DNA from: Endothia cerciana
Lineage: Eukaryota > Ascomycota > Sordariomycetes > Diaporthales > Cryphonectriaceae
Direction of reading: 5' to 3'
Assembly: GCA_026119935.1 (NCBI GenBank)
Contig: JALRMH010000019.1
Span: forward strand, 310,001-374,000
Length of the DNA: 64,000 bases
Of this stretch, positions 45,872 through 57,228 are shown piece by piece (position 1 is the first letter of the stretch; every line of letters starts with the position of its first letter). Both the position numbers and the translations under genes were made by a program. Below the pieces are notes generated by a model. The model saw nothing but the letters and a program-made list of their open reading frames with translations, did not search any database and was not told the origin of the DNA.

Positions 45872-48800
45872 GATGGGCCCGAGGGTTACAGGCCAGCTGT
45901 AGTAGCAGAAGAAAAGCACAAGGAGGGCCGCACGGCGGAGGGAGGAGGGGAGGGAAGAGAAGGAAGGGGAAGATCCGACCAGATGAGAGAGCAAGGGCTG
46001 AGGCAAGATGACTGGACGGGAAGGGGAGACGGATGGGTGAGGAAGTTCTTTATATGCCCCGTACGACTAAGTCGACGAGGCGCGTTTTCTTCCCCAAGAC
46101 ACGATCCATATTCTCAAACGCAGCTTGCATCTAAGTCGTGGGAATGATCTCCGTGGCAATTCTAGCCCACGGACCCGGACAAGGGTTTTCACCATCTCTC
46201 GACCACCCACCCATACTAGTCTGTCCGTGCCGAAAACAGACCTTCTTTTTAGCAGCAGCCCTACATCGTCCACCAGCACACATTGTCCGCGAAGCCAAGA
46301 CTTGATAAAAATAGCCATCAATAGAATTCCTTACAACCCACGAGATATCATGTGAAAGATGTTCGGTGTGACTGTGCATGAGCTGCTGATTTCTGGGCAC
46401 GTATGGGACTGATGTCTATCACGGCTTGGTATACAGAAGACGACGAGGAGGAGATGGACCCACCTCCACCTTTCCCCAGCCGAAGGCCTCTGTGGGTACC
46501 ACCCACAAAATCCACAACCGGACCTCTGCTCCTGGGTGCAGCCGATCTGTTTCAACAGAGGCCAGTATCCTTGAGCTGCGAAAGCAGACAGGGGAGGCTA
46601 GCAATGATCGTGAACAGGGCTTTGGGACGCAGCAAGTCAAATAAAATGCCTCAATGGCGAAGATGGTAGCGACGAATGAGTAAGGGGACTATCGCCGACG
46701 AGGGCAGGAGAGTTGACAAGTTTCGACTTCAGAGATAGGTGATCCAGATGAGTGGAGCCATATCCGATCCTCCATGGGTAACCGAAGATGCTGAGTTTCA
46801 GCCCAGGGTCCGTTCTTGGCGGACAACAGCCGCAGCGGATGGGTGCCCTGGCATGCACCACGCGGAGAGTCGCCGCAGCCTAGTCAACGTTCCCATACTG
46901 CCCAAGACATTGAGTGCATCGCCAAGTCAACTTGGCGGCTGAATGGAAACCTCTTGGTGAGAGGAAGCAGGCGCTTGCTCGACGAGTCCTGGAGCCTTCC
47001 TGGCCTGCGCGGCGCCAAGTGTAGATCTGCGGTGAAGCAAATGTCCTTCTCTATTGCCGTCCCTCGGGATACAGCCATGCGAGACGGCCAAGCAAGTCAT
47101 GGCTAGCGTACTAGGGTAGAATAGGGTATAGTATAGCACTTCTTCGCCATTTGCGATAGATTGTGATATGTGCAGACTTGGCTAACACTTGTTCGGTAGG
47201 AGCCAAGAGGGGACGAAAGGGTCTGCGCGGTGACCAATTGGTCCTCAGACACGCGATGTCACCAACGCGCTGCTTGAGGGAATGTCCTCGGTAACGTCGA
47301 AAGCGTAGATTTGAGGGTTCATCTCCGCGACTTCGCGACCGCACCAGGGGCAACCGGATACACCAGCGATAGCGATGCAACTGAGGAAGGTTTAGCGGCT
47401 AAAGGCTGGGGGAGGCATCGGCATCTCCAGCCGGCTTTTCCTGGTACCTATCGTCCGGAAACATTCTAGAATAAGAAACGATGCGCCGTCAAGAAAAGAC
47501 GAGACAGAAAATTAGGGGTCTCGAACAGTGTGAGGGCTGACTCCCGGCAGCTTGTTCTTGGTTGAAACGGGGTATAGTCGTGACAAGACCGTGGTTGGGG
47601 TGGGGGGAAGTTCGCGGCCTTCATCCGATCCAAGCTCAATCTTGGACATGGATCAACTCGGGAGGCATTAACAATTGCTGGGCGGTGACGGGTGGGCATG
47701 AAACGAGCACAATTTTTTATTCCCGATCGGGACAGGGACAGGAGCCGTTCTCTGGGGCTGGCAGAGGCATTTTTGGGACACTTTTCGAGGAGCCCTTCCG
47801 AGTCATCGGGGGGAGGTCTCGACCTCGACGAGACTGCTCGGTCGTCTCGACTAGGTTTGGAGGATTGCCGAAATGAGACGGTTACTTCCCGCCTCTGGAC
47901 CAATGAAATCTGCGACACCATTGGGTGCACCTGTCCAAATGTCCAAGCGGTGTCGCCTTGCACAATGCGAAGGTGGATTTGAGAAGCGTTGTGGCATCTG
48001 TCTCGAGGTGTTGCAGGTAGACACAAGTGGCTTTGATTGGACCTCGAGTTTTCTCTCAAGGGGCCAAACTGATACCCCGTGATTGCTATATCTGAGCCAT
48101 GGTAATACGTAGTAGCTCCAGATGTCGATGCGTGCTATATGCAACAAAGATCGCCCCGCGGTCTGCAGGCGCTGCAGCATCTGTTTGAGTTGGCCAATTT
48201 TGGTGGTCGTGATTTTCAGCTTGATTAGCTGAGCCAGGAGGACGGTAGACTCATCCGACACCTTGACGGGATATCATTGAGCTTCATATGGTTGTTGGCG
48301 TGCCTTGACTTTTTCATTGTCAACCCAGAGGCCTAGGCAAAATTCAAAGCAGCCGTGGCCCATTGGCGCCCTGGAATTTGGTCACGGCACTGACACCCCC
48401 CACATAGGCACTCAATATGCCAAGAAATATTCTTCCGGGCCACCAGCAAAGGCAGAATGAATTGCCACAGGCAAACCATCCAAGTGTACCCAGGGTATGC
48501 TTCGCAATGCTGTTAGAAGTCTAGAGGCTCACCTGGTGATGCCTGTGCACACTGGTGAAGGCGAATATCGCTGGCATTGATTGTACAACCCTTAATCGAC
48601 AAGTGATCGTCGAATGAGGTTTCGAATCTTGGACAGGCAAGGTCAGGAGTCTATTTGCACGGCACATAGACTTGGACCAGACGTCTTCCGGAAAACGGCC
48701 GTTCTTGTGTCTCTGGCAGAGGGCTTGACGAGGCGGGGAGAGAAGAAGATAGGAGAAAAGGACAAAGCATAAGTAAAGCTCGAGAACTGCATGAGGCTGA

Positions 48801-49125
48801 ATATGAGGCTCTTCGACAAGCAAGCACTAAGATGGATTGCATGTGCTCCTGGATGTGGGGGCTTATACAAGGATTGATCATGCTGCGTGTAGGCACGGAG
48901 GCGTGAGAGGCACAGTACCTGCGGCAGGCGGTGGCCAGGCGAGGGTGGGGCGCTGAGCCTTGTTATCGATAAGAAATGGGCAGGCAAATAAAAAAAAAAT
49001 TACTTGTGGCTGCAGTTGTTACCCCAGACGTGAACTGGCAATTCATCCGCAGTCTGACTACCCTCATCCTGACACCCAAAGCTGCGAAAATCGAGCAGTC
49101 CTGTGTGTTTTTTTTTTGTTGCAAG
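45872..49125. other. Intergenic region, H+-ATPase / DBP9 (divergent)
   Basis: About 3.2 kb between divergent start codons. The ATPase leader (45872-46100) is pyrimidine-rich on the gene strand. Frames at 47466-48059 and 47851-48261 on the minus strand are open but show no family motif or supporting splice sites. A T run at about 49109-49117 lies 9 nt before the DBP9 start codon. No supported gene. Confidence 0.5.
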
Positions 49126-51244
49126 ATGAAGCGAAAGCTGGACGAGAACAACGAGCCTGTTATCGGTCATCAGACTTCCGCAGGTCAAACCCAGTCTGGC
49201 GCATCCGGGGAAAACACCACGACAAGCCCAGGATTTCCGGATCTTGGACTCGATACGCGACTGCTACAGGCTATTGCCATCCAGCAGTACCAGACACCCA
49301 CTCTTGTTCAGTCCAAGGTCATCCCTCTGGCTCTCAACGGTCAAGATGTACTTGCCAAGGCAAAGACCGGTTCTGGGAAGACCGCAGCCTATCTCTTACC
49401 CGTGCTGCATAGCATTTTGAAGCGCAAACAGGCATGTCTCGCCCTATCTCCCACCTCCTCACCAGGAGGTTTGTCTGTCTTGGGATACCGCTGCAGTTTC
49501 TAATCTGAAGCAGGCCGCCCCGGCAGCATATACTGCGGCGCTCATCCTAGTCCCGACTCGCGAGCTCGCCGACCAAGTTCTGAGGAACGTCACACAATTT
49601 TCCGCTTTCTGCGCCAAGGACCTACAGGCCGTCAAGCTCACCGACCAGGTGACCGAGGCTGTGCAGCGATCAATCCTCTCGAGCGGTCCTGATATTGTCA
49701 TATCCACGCCGGCAAGAGCGTGGCAGAACATCAGCAACGGGGCGCTCTCCGTGGAGGAACTCACGCACCTGGTCCTCGACGAGGCTGACCTTGTGCTCTC
49801 CTACGGCTACGATGAAGATCTTCAGAATGTTGCCAGGTCGATCCCCAAGGGCCTCCAGACTATTCTGATGTCTGCGACACTGACAACCGATGTGAACACG
49901 GTGCAAGGCCTGTTCTGCCGAGACCCGACAGTCCTTGATCTTGAGGAACCAGAGGCTGAAGGGGAAGGTGTCACCCAGTTTCACGTCAGGTACCGTCATC
50001 CTTTCCCCAGTTCTTCGAGATTGCGAGTGCTGACCAAGTTGACAGGTGCGGCGAAGACGAGAAATTCTTGCTAGCTTATGTGATCTTCAAGCTTCAGCTG
50101 ATAAAAGGCAAATGTGAGTCGGACAAGAGCCCATCATTCATTTCGGCTTCTGTCTAAGAAGATGTGCTGATATGCCCTTGATAGGCATCATCTTCGTTGC
50201 AGACGTGGACCGTTGTTACAGGTTGCGGCTCTATTTCGAGCAATTTGGTATTCGGGCCGCTATCCTGAACTCAGAGCTGCCAGTCAACTCGAGACTGCAT
50301 GTGGTGGACCAATTCAATAAGAATGTAGGTCGCTTCCAGTCCCCGGGATTCCGCAATCATATCCACGTCGGTAGTCGCTAAGTAAGTGTCTTCAGGTATA
50401 CGACATCATAATATGCTCGGACGAAAACGAAGTTCTTGGGGATGAAGACCAGCCATCAGAGGAAGCACAAAGGAACGAGAAGACAGTTCGCGACGATAAA
50501 GAGGCCGGCCGGCCGAAAAAGAAGCAGCGAAAGACGTCAAAGCGAGATAGGCTCGAGTTTGGAGTGTCGCGAGGGATTGACTTCCAGCACGTGTCAGCCG
50601 TCATCAACTTCGACTTCCCCACTTCATCCAAATCATACACACACCGGATCGGTCGCACAGCACGAGCAGGCCAGAGGGGAATGGCCCTCTCATTTGTAGT
50701 GCCCAAAGAGCAATTCCGGAAGCACGTACCAACTTCCGTCGAAACCGCCGAACATGACGAGAAAGTCCTCGCGAAGGTGATTCGTCAGCAGCAGAAGCGA
50801 GGGAAGGAGGTCAAACCATACGTCTTCGACATGAAGCAGGTTGAGAACTTCAGGTACAGAATGAACGACGCCCTGCGCGCGGTGACCAAGAGCAGCATCA
50901 GAGAGGCAAGGACGAGGGAGCTAAGGCAAGAGCTCCTCAAGAGCGAGCGTCTCAAGCGCCACTTCGAGGAGAACCCGGCGGACATGGATCACCTCCGGCA
51001 CGACGGAGAGCTCCGTGCGGCCCGGACTCAGCCTCACCTCCGAGCTAAGCACGTTCCCGACTATCTCCTGCCCAAGGAGGGTCGGAAAGCGCTCACGGCG
51101 GACCAGGTCGGCTTTGTTCCGTTCAGGAAGACGGGAGATCACAAGACCCGCCGATCGAAGTTCTTCAAGAGCAAGGGCAAGAAGACGGGCGGCCGCAAGT
51201 CAGATCCCCTACGGACGTTCAAAGCCCGGAAGAAGACAAAGTAG
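49126..51244 (+). CDS. DBP9: DEAD-box RNA helicase Dbp9 (60S assembly)
   Basis: ATP-dependent nucleolar helicase for early 27S pre-rRNA processing. Five exons: 49126-49431, 49514-49989, 50046-50113, 50185-50324 and 50396-51244, total 1839 nt (612 aa). In order: Q-motif region (YQTPTLVQSKVIPLALNGQD), motif I AKTGSGKT (about 79-86), Ia PTREL, Ib STPAR, motif II DEAD (191-194), motif III SAT, then VRCGEDEKFLLAYVIFKLQLIKGK. The second RecA domain has IIFVADVDRCYRLRLYFEQF and SELPVNSRLHVVDQFN, an acidic/basic insert typical of Dbp9, SRGIDFQ, and motif VI HRIGRTARAGQ. The C-terminus is basic, ending TFKARKKTK. Intron 1 (49432-49513) uses a GC donor (GCATGT) with a CAG acceptor. The other introns are GT-AG. 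The start at 49126 gives the family-like MKRKLDENN. Confidence 0.95.
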
Positions 51245-52699
51245 GTTGGAAGGTCAGTTATATGGCATGAGACAGCAGTCATTATTGATACCCTTTGAAC
51301 AACTCTGCAGCTAGACAGTGACATCTCTCGCGCAAGAGCTTCCCCGCGGACTACCATTTTTTAAGACTCGGGAGTCTCGTATTGATTGTTCGATATGGAG
51401 TGTATTCTGCAGTGAACCGAGGGCTCCCGTCGCAGAACGCCCTGAACAGGTGGGCGCAGCTACGCCTCGGAATTGTCCACGACAACCCCACTTTACGGCG
51501 TTGAATTCTGCCCTCTGGCAGGGTCTCCCCAGCCTGTCCTCTCCGACAATACTGTTCCAACAACGACGACGGATCTCAGCCCCGTCTGCAGCCCCAAACA
51601 AGTAAAGCACAGGCACTTCAATAGGTGGCCTCTGAACGTACAAAAGCTATGCTCAAAGACCTGTCTACGGAGCGCCTCGTCAATTTTTTTTTTGCCATAG
51701 CTTCGCACCGACTGGAGGCGAGCGCAGGTCCTGCGTTCCTCGGGACCTTGTGTTGCTGCCAAAAATAGAGTCCGCCACGACAGGGCGGCCACGACAGGGC
51801 TGGCCCGGTAGTCTCCGGGGCGGACTGGTGAATAACCCAACCCCAGAGAAGACCGGGTTTGGACTATAATGTCATGATCCATGTAGGTACAGTCTCATCT
51901 GATACTGCATACTGTACAGAATCATGAGCCAACCGTACGGCAAGCTACAGTGTGCATATCAAGAGGCTTACACAGAGCCGCGTGGCCATGTTCAGCCACT
52001 CCCGTCTAGCAACGTCGAACAGCGGCCACTGATCAGCAGATATTTGCACGTCACACACACATACGACTATCCGCCCTGCCAGCCTCAACAGCTGTCAATA
52101 GCCCTCAGCAGCCACTCCTATTGAGGAGTGCCTGGCCGAGAATCTGTCGGTGTGCGAGAGCTCTCCTCGCGAACTGATGTCACTACCAGGATTCCTACTC
52201 TCAGTCCCGACTAATTGACGTATCCCGCCACGTCTCTGAGGGAAACCCGGCTGTGCCTCCTTGGCCTGACGGCACCCTGCATTCCACCTCAAAAAGAAAA
52301 GACGAAAAAAAGTCTGCCTGGCCCGTGGAAAAAAAAAAAAAAAAAAAAAAAAAATCTGTGCCGTTGGCAGCGAACAAGGCAGAGAGACCAGGTCTTGGGT
52401 TCGTTTCAAGGGACGAAGGCATGACGCTGCCCTGCACTGCGCCTCCCGCCATGTCAACCAGGGCTCTCCACTATGCGGACCCTTCTGGCCGCGGTTCGGC
52501 CCCTGGTATCGATGGCAAAGATAGATATACAAGTGTATGTAGGTGCCGTATGCCTTCCTCTTTGTGTCAATGCTATGGGACTTCTTCCTTTTCTCATTAG
52601 CACTGCCTACAATTCAAGTGCTATCGAAGTACCCAGCATCCGGATTCTATCTCTGCAAGAGGCCCCAGAATCTCGCTCGTTATATTACACACATTTACG
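51245..52699. other. Intergenic region, DBP9 / PLC-like gene
   Basis: About 1.45 kb holding the DBP9 3' UTR and the PLC-like promoter. A 26-nt poly(A) run lies at 52329-52354, with an A-rich stretch just upstream. A TATA-like GATATAC motif near 52521 is about 180 nt before the PLC-like start codon. Nothing coding is supported. Confidence 0.5.
52329..52354. repeat. Poly(A) run of 26
   Basis: Longest A homopolymer in the window, 350 nt upstream of the PLC-like gene. It might be a nucleosome-excluding promoter element. I found no target-site duplication that would mark a retroposon tail. Confidence 0.85.
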
Positions 52700-54046
52700 A
52701 TGCTCTCCCTCGCCTCAATATTGACCACCGCATTGTCTCTGACAGCGGTGGTCCAAGCGGTGCCACAAGGCATGGGCGGACAGGGAACTTCCGGGGGATC
52801 ATCAGGCGGCTCAGGTATGGGATCGGGGAGCGGCAGCGAGGGCGGGGACTCAGGAAGCTTCGGCGGCGCGTCAACGACGACGGCAGACTCAAACACCTGG
52901 GCGGCGACCTCGTCAGCCTCCAGCTACTGGACCTCCTCTTCCACAACAGCGACAGGCTCGGCGGCCACGTCGACCTCGACGTCGACCGTGGCCTGCAACA
53001 ACTCGCCGGACCTGTGCTCCCGGAAGTACAACAACATCACGCACATGGGCGCGCACGACAGCGCATTCGTGCGGGACGCGAGCACCGACAACTCGGTGGC
53101 GGGGAACCAGTACTACAACGCGACGGTGGCCCTCTCGGCGGGGATCAGGCTGCTGTCGGCACAGGTCCACAACTCGAGCGGCACGCTCGAGCTCTGCCAC
53201 ACGACGTGCGAGCTCCTCGACGCCGGGTCCCTCGAGAGCTGGCTCGAGAAGATCAAGTACTGGATGGACGACAACCCCAACGAGGTCGTGACCCTGCTCC
53301 TCGTGAACTCGGACGACGAGGACGTCTCCGCCTTCGGCGAGGCCTTTACGAGCTCCAATATCTCCACCTACGGGTACACGCCCTCGACCTCCTCGGCGAC
53401 AACAGACTGGCCCACGCTGCAGACGATGATCGACGACGGCACGCGGCTGGTCACCTTCATCGCCGCCATCAACTCCTCCACGACCTATCCTTACCTGCTG
53501 AACGAGTGGGATTACGTCTTCGAGACTGCATACGAGATCACCTCGTACACCGACTTCAACTGCAGCCTTGACCGGCCGTCCACACTCTCCTCGGCCAGCT
53601 CGGCCGTCTCGGCAGGCTACCTGCCCCTGATGAACCACTTCCTGTACATATCCATCACCTCCAGCGCAATGCTGCCCAACGTCGACGCTATCAGCATCAC
53701 GAACAGCGACAACAAGACGCAGATCGGTGCGCTAGCGTACGAGGCCTACAACTGCGATGACGAGTGGGGCACCGCGCCGGTGTTTGCGCTGGTCGACTTC
53801 TATAGCAAGGGGCCCGCCGTGGACACCGCGGATAAGATCAACGGGATCACGCCGACGGGGAGGACGAGCAGCGCCGAGAGCGCGAGCAGTAGCGGTGCGG
53901 CGTCGGCTCGGGGTCGGATGAGCGGTGCCGGGCCGGCGGGTTTCGTGGGTATTCTTACGGCGGCGTTATTAACGGACGGTGTGGCCACGAGGTTAGGCCT
54001 GTTATTGGCCGCTATAAGCTGTGCGTACGAGTCTGGGCTGTTTTGA
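52700..54046 (+). CDS. Secreted PLC-like phosphodiesterase (PI-PLC X-type TIM barrel)
   Basis: Single exon, 448 aa. Residues 1-20 are a clear signal peptide (MLSLASILTTALSLTAVVQA). A Gly/Ser- and then Ser/Thr-rich linker (about 21-97), likely O-glycosylated, leads to the catalytic region. This begins at NNITHMGAHDSAFVRD, with His115 and His119, and continues with SAGIRLLSAQVHN, LELCHTTCELLDAGSLESWL (His167) and NPNEVVTLLLVNSDD. These match fungal PLC-like phosphodiesterases of the PI-PLC superfamily. Several N-glycosylation sequons are present. A Ser/Ala-rich tail and a hydrophobic C-terminus (about 410-443) suggest GPI anchoring, but the last residues ESGLF are polar, so this is uncertain. 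The substrate is unknown; members of this family often lack part of the phosphoinositide site. No intron. Confidence 0.88.
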   Translation: MLSLASILTTALSLTAVVQAVPQGMGGQGTSGGSSGGSGMGSGSGSEGGDSGSFGGASTTTADSNTWAATSSASSYWTSSSTTATGSAATSTSTSTVACNNSPDLCSRKYNNITHMGAHDSAFVRDASTDNSVAGNQYYNATVALSAGIRLLSAQVHNSSGTLELCHTTCELLDAGSLESWLEKIKYWMDDNPNEVVTLLLVNSDDEDVSAFGEAFTSSNISTYGYTPSTSSATTDWPTLQTMIDDGTRLVTFIAAINSSTTYPYLLNEWDYVFETAYEITSYTDFNCSLDRPSTLSSASSAVSAGYLPLMNHFLYISITSSAMLPNVDAISITNSDNKTQIGALAYEAYNCDDEWGTAPVFALVDFYSKGPAVDTADKINGITPTGRTSSAESASSSGAASARGRMSGAGPAGFVGILTAALLTDGVATRLGLLLAAISCAYESGLF

Positions 54047-55052
54047 GGCCGGTGGGCTCGGGGTGTCTGTCTTCTTTGCTCTTCTACTTGGGTTTGTATG
54101 ATTTACGAACGGCGGAAAGGTATCTGTAAAGCGACGGCGTTGGACAGGAAATGGGGACAGAACGGTCTGCGAGAATGCCGCTAGACCCTGTCAGCTGGGT
54201 ATCTTGATCTCCCATAACGAAATCACGAATCTTCGTGCAGTATTACTGATCGGGCACGCCCCTTTGAATTTCCGCTCTCTGTGTCGAACCTCAGCCCCCA
54301 GTCTGACTGACTGACTGACTGACCATTTACTTTAGTCATTCTTTTCTCGTCATCTCTCTTCGAACTTTTTCTATGCAGTACCTAGATACACTGTTCCCAT
54401 TTTTAACCCTTGTAATTACTTATGTCCAGCCAGAGGCGGAAAAGAGATACTCTTGATCTTTGGGAACCACAAACGGCATTTTCCCGATGCCCGATCCACC
54501 AGATGGTTGTGTCTGATAGGGGTCCTTTGAGAGATGTAAAGTTGAAGGGTCCATATCAATCCTACATTCTTTTCATTCCCTGTGTTGTAATACTTTCCTG
54601 AGTCGTCTGCTTTGTTCTAGCTGCGAGTATCGCACCCGCCCAAGGACACTTTTCGCCAAAACGACATGGACAGCCTACTGTTCCTTTTCTCTCTCTCTCT
54701 CTCTCTCTGTCTGAGAAAAGGTACAATGCATGTACTATGTATGACCGATGGAGAGAGAACTGCAATAGCAAATTGGAGTATGTGAAGATGGGAAGTAGTA
54801 AATGCAAGACAGGGACAGTCGAGGTGCATATGCTGCTCGTTGTGTGCAACAACGTACAGCATACGGATGCAGTCTGCGCAGCAGGCGTGGTCGCATGATT
54901 TTCAGACCTTTCTGATTGTGGAGGTGACCCGGAAGACCCACTCGGCCCCCGGTATATGAGTGAAGCATCGTCCAAGGTCAAGATTATGACATTTCCGGCT
55001 GTTCGCGGTTGCATCCCCCGGGGGGTGGGGGGCTGTGAAGTCCAGGCGTCTT
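54047..55052. other. Convergent intergenic region, PLC-like / HET pseudogene
   Basis: About 1 kb with a CTGA tetranucleotide repeat (54301-54322), a CT dinucleotide repeat (about 54688-54708) and AT-rich sequence likely to hold both polyadenylation sites. No coding sequence is supported. Confidence 0.5.
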
Positions 55053-57228
55053 CTACTCCAGCACCAAAGTCCGAAGCTGCCTATGTTCCTCGAATACCGC
55101 CCGAGAGTGCCTTGAATCCCACAGGCAACCGAGGCGTCGATAGTTGCCGCTCCGGAGATTGCGTTGGAGGACGAGTATGCCTGCGCCTGGCCTCTCGTGC
55201 GCGCTGTCAACAGCAACGAGCAAGAGGCTGACCTCGACTCGGGTTCCATCGACCCAGACTCCGCGTTCGGCAGGATGCTTGGAGTCGAGTCTGAAGTAGT
55301 GAATTGTTCGTTGGTTGGCTTCAAGCGGCTGAGATACGCGAGAGCCAACCTCGGGTGACCACGCAAGCGCGTTTTGGTCGACCGAGACTCGCCAGTGACA
55401 CTCGATAACGTAACCCCTCAGCTTCAGTGATGAGCCCTCTGCTATGCAACCATATCGGGTCCCGTCTACGAACCTCATCGAGGATGTATCGATGGACTCT
55501 AGTCTCGATCGCAGGGCTCGGCCATCACGCGGGTACAAGGTGGCGTGGGGGGAGGATGCCCAAGACCAAGACGGGGCAATGTAGGGTCGCCAGTCCGGCA
55601 AAGATTCTAGGAGGGTATATCGGGTCTCGATAGCCCTGTCGGAATACCAGAGCAAATCCTCGTGCAAACTACTCTGCCATAGACCCCCGAGGTAGCCATC
55701 ACCCGGCCGGCTCAAAGCCTCAGCGATAGCGGCGATGGCCGGGAGCCTGTCAGTCACTTTTGTCAAGTTGTGATGGCTGTATCTCTCGACAAGCTTGTGC
55801 TATACGCTAGTCCGATCTGCCCCTGATGTGGCGGGCAGTGCTCGATGGTATAAATGTTTCAAGTGTTGGGATCCGGCAGGTCGCTGGAGCTTAGGACAGC
55901 CCTCTAGAGCAAACTCCTCGAAACAGTTCCAATGGAGTCGGTCGCGGGCAAAGAACAGCACGCGCGGAGATACCAGTCGCTCCTGAAAGGCCCAAGCGCG
56001 TGTCAGGAGAGGATACTCTATCGTACACTTCGGTGTGTGCAATGCCCAAAGCGTATCGGAACTAGGGCCAGTAATCAGGCAAGCCAGGGTATCTGGGAAC
56101 GGGAAGTCGATGTGGTCAGCTGGATCTGGGGCCCACTTCGGATAGTCGCCGCCGCGGATGGGAATGCTCAGGGTATTCGAAGGGTACCTAGAGGTACGAT
56201 GTCCCCAAAGGCCACCATGACAGTTCTTGGAGCCAACGGCGGCCAGCGTGAGGTACGATCGGGAGTAAACACCTTTCATCCGAATGGATTCCCGACTCCA
56301 GTCTTGGTGGGCTGCTTCATTGTCACCCTGGAGGATACACACCGAATCGATCCAGACATACTTGAGCCCTAGCTTCTGGGTGTACAGGATGGCATCTTGG
56401 AAGGTCGGAGGTAATCTGAGCCCACGCGATGCTGAGCAGCTGTTGCTTGAGGTTCTCTGATGTCGTACGGCATGCAGTAGGTATTTCGTCTGGCCCACCC
56501 CAGCAATGACTCAAGGCAGTGTACTGTTCACCACACGGAACCTCCTCTTTCAAAACCACTCCATCCTGTGGCCGCGGTGGTATGTATACTAGTCTTGTGG
56601 GGATAAATTGGGGCTGAGAGTATTGGCGGCATCGGGGGTGGTTACGTGAACAGTTGTCGATCTGCTTTCGAACCCATTCAGAGGATGGTTCTGAACTCGT
56701 TTGAAGGGTTGATAGAGATGCGGGCGGGGGACAAGGCACACCCGGTTCAGGTGTTTCCAGAGATGCCGCGACTAGCTCGTAATAGGGGACGATGCACTGG
56801 AGGCCGAAGTCGTCGGAGGATGAGGTGATGGTGTTTCCGGAGGCGATTTCCACACCGTCGTATATATCTTTTGGAATGTTCTTGGAGGTAGCTAGGAGCG
56901 CCAAGCAGCCTAGGCATCCCAAGCCTGCTGAGTCTTGAAGGACGGCTCTAGATGTGAGTCTGGGTATAGTGCGGTATGGAGACGAGCGTGATCGACAGTT
57001 CAGAATACTACGCCAGCGCCCGCCTGCTTGACACAACTGACACCGCTCGTCCTCATCTAGCACTTGATCTGCCCGCCAGTCGTCTGGAAGCGTGATACTA
57101 ATCTGCAGCTGTGGCGTCGCAACGTTGACGCGCTGGTCGCCGATGGGTCTAGGGCTGGACTCCGCGAATTGACGCGATATTGCCTCATACAACCGCGTCA
57201 AAGGACTCGGTAGCAGTGTATTCGCCAT
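55053..57228 (-). pseudogene. HET-domain (heterokaryon incompatibility) gene, disrupted
   Basis: HET proteins trigger programmed cell death or growth arrest when incompatible fungal cells fuse. The frame opens at 57228 and runs through an N-terminal region with a CQLC...CLGCLAL cysteine cluster to HET motif A (QYTALSHCWGG, about residue 245). Near 56425, after LLSIAW, the family-like reading moves to another frame (LPPTFQDAILYTQKLGLKYVWIDSVCILQGD, motif B). This is consistent with one extra base. Motif C (LLTRAWAFQERLVSPRVLFF) follows. A TAG at 55800-55802 then stands where the family usually has Trp, just before HKLVERYSHHNLT...DRLPAIAAIAEAL, which continues in the same frame to a normal-looking end (APSWSWASSP, stop at 55053). 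No splice pair explains either break. The whole locus would encode roughly 725 aa. Confidence 0.85.

Noticed and set aside
47466..48059. 197-codon minus-strand frame between the H+-ATPase and DBP9
   Set aside because: Random-looking composition with overlapping plus-strand frames of similar quality, and no motif.
47851..48261. 136-codon minus-strand frame starting MSDESTVLLAQLIKL
   Set aside because: The first 45 residues could form a helix, but the rest looks random and no intron that would separate them is evident.
52200..52360. SINE or processed pseudogene ending in the poly(A) run
   Set aside because: No Pol III box, no recognisable source gene and no target-site duplication visible.
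52543..53571. 342-codon Arg/His-rich frame overlapping the PLC-like gene
   Set aside because: It lies in another frame of the same strand as the PLC-like gene; its composition is typical of a shadow frame and it has no motif.
56323..56500. Intron explanation for the frame change in the HET gene
   Set aside because: The only GT...AG pair that would fix the frame is about 10 nt long, far below a workable intron.
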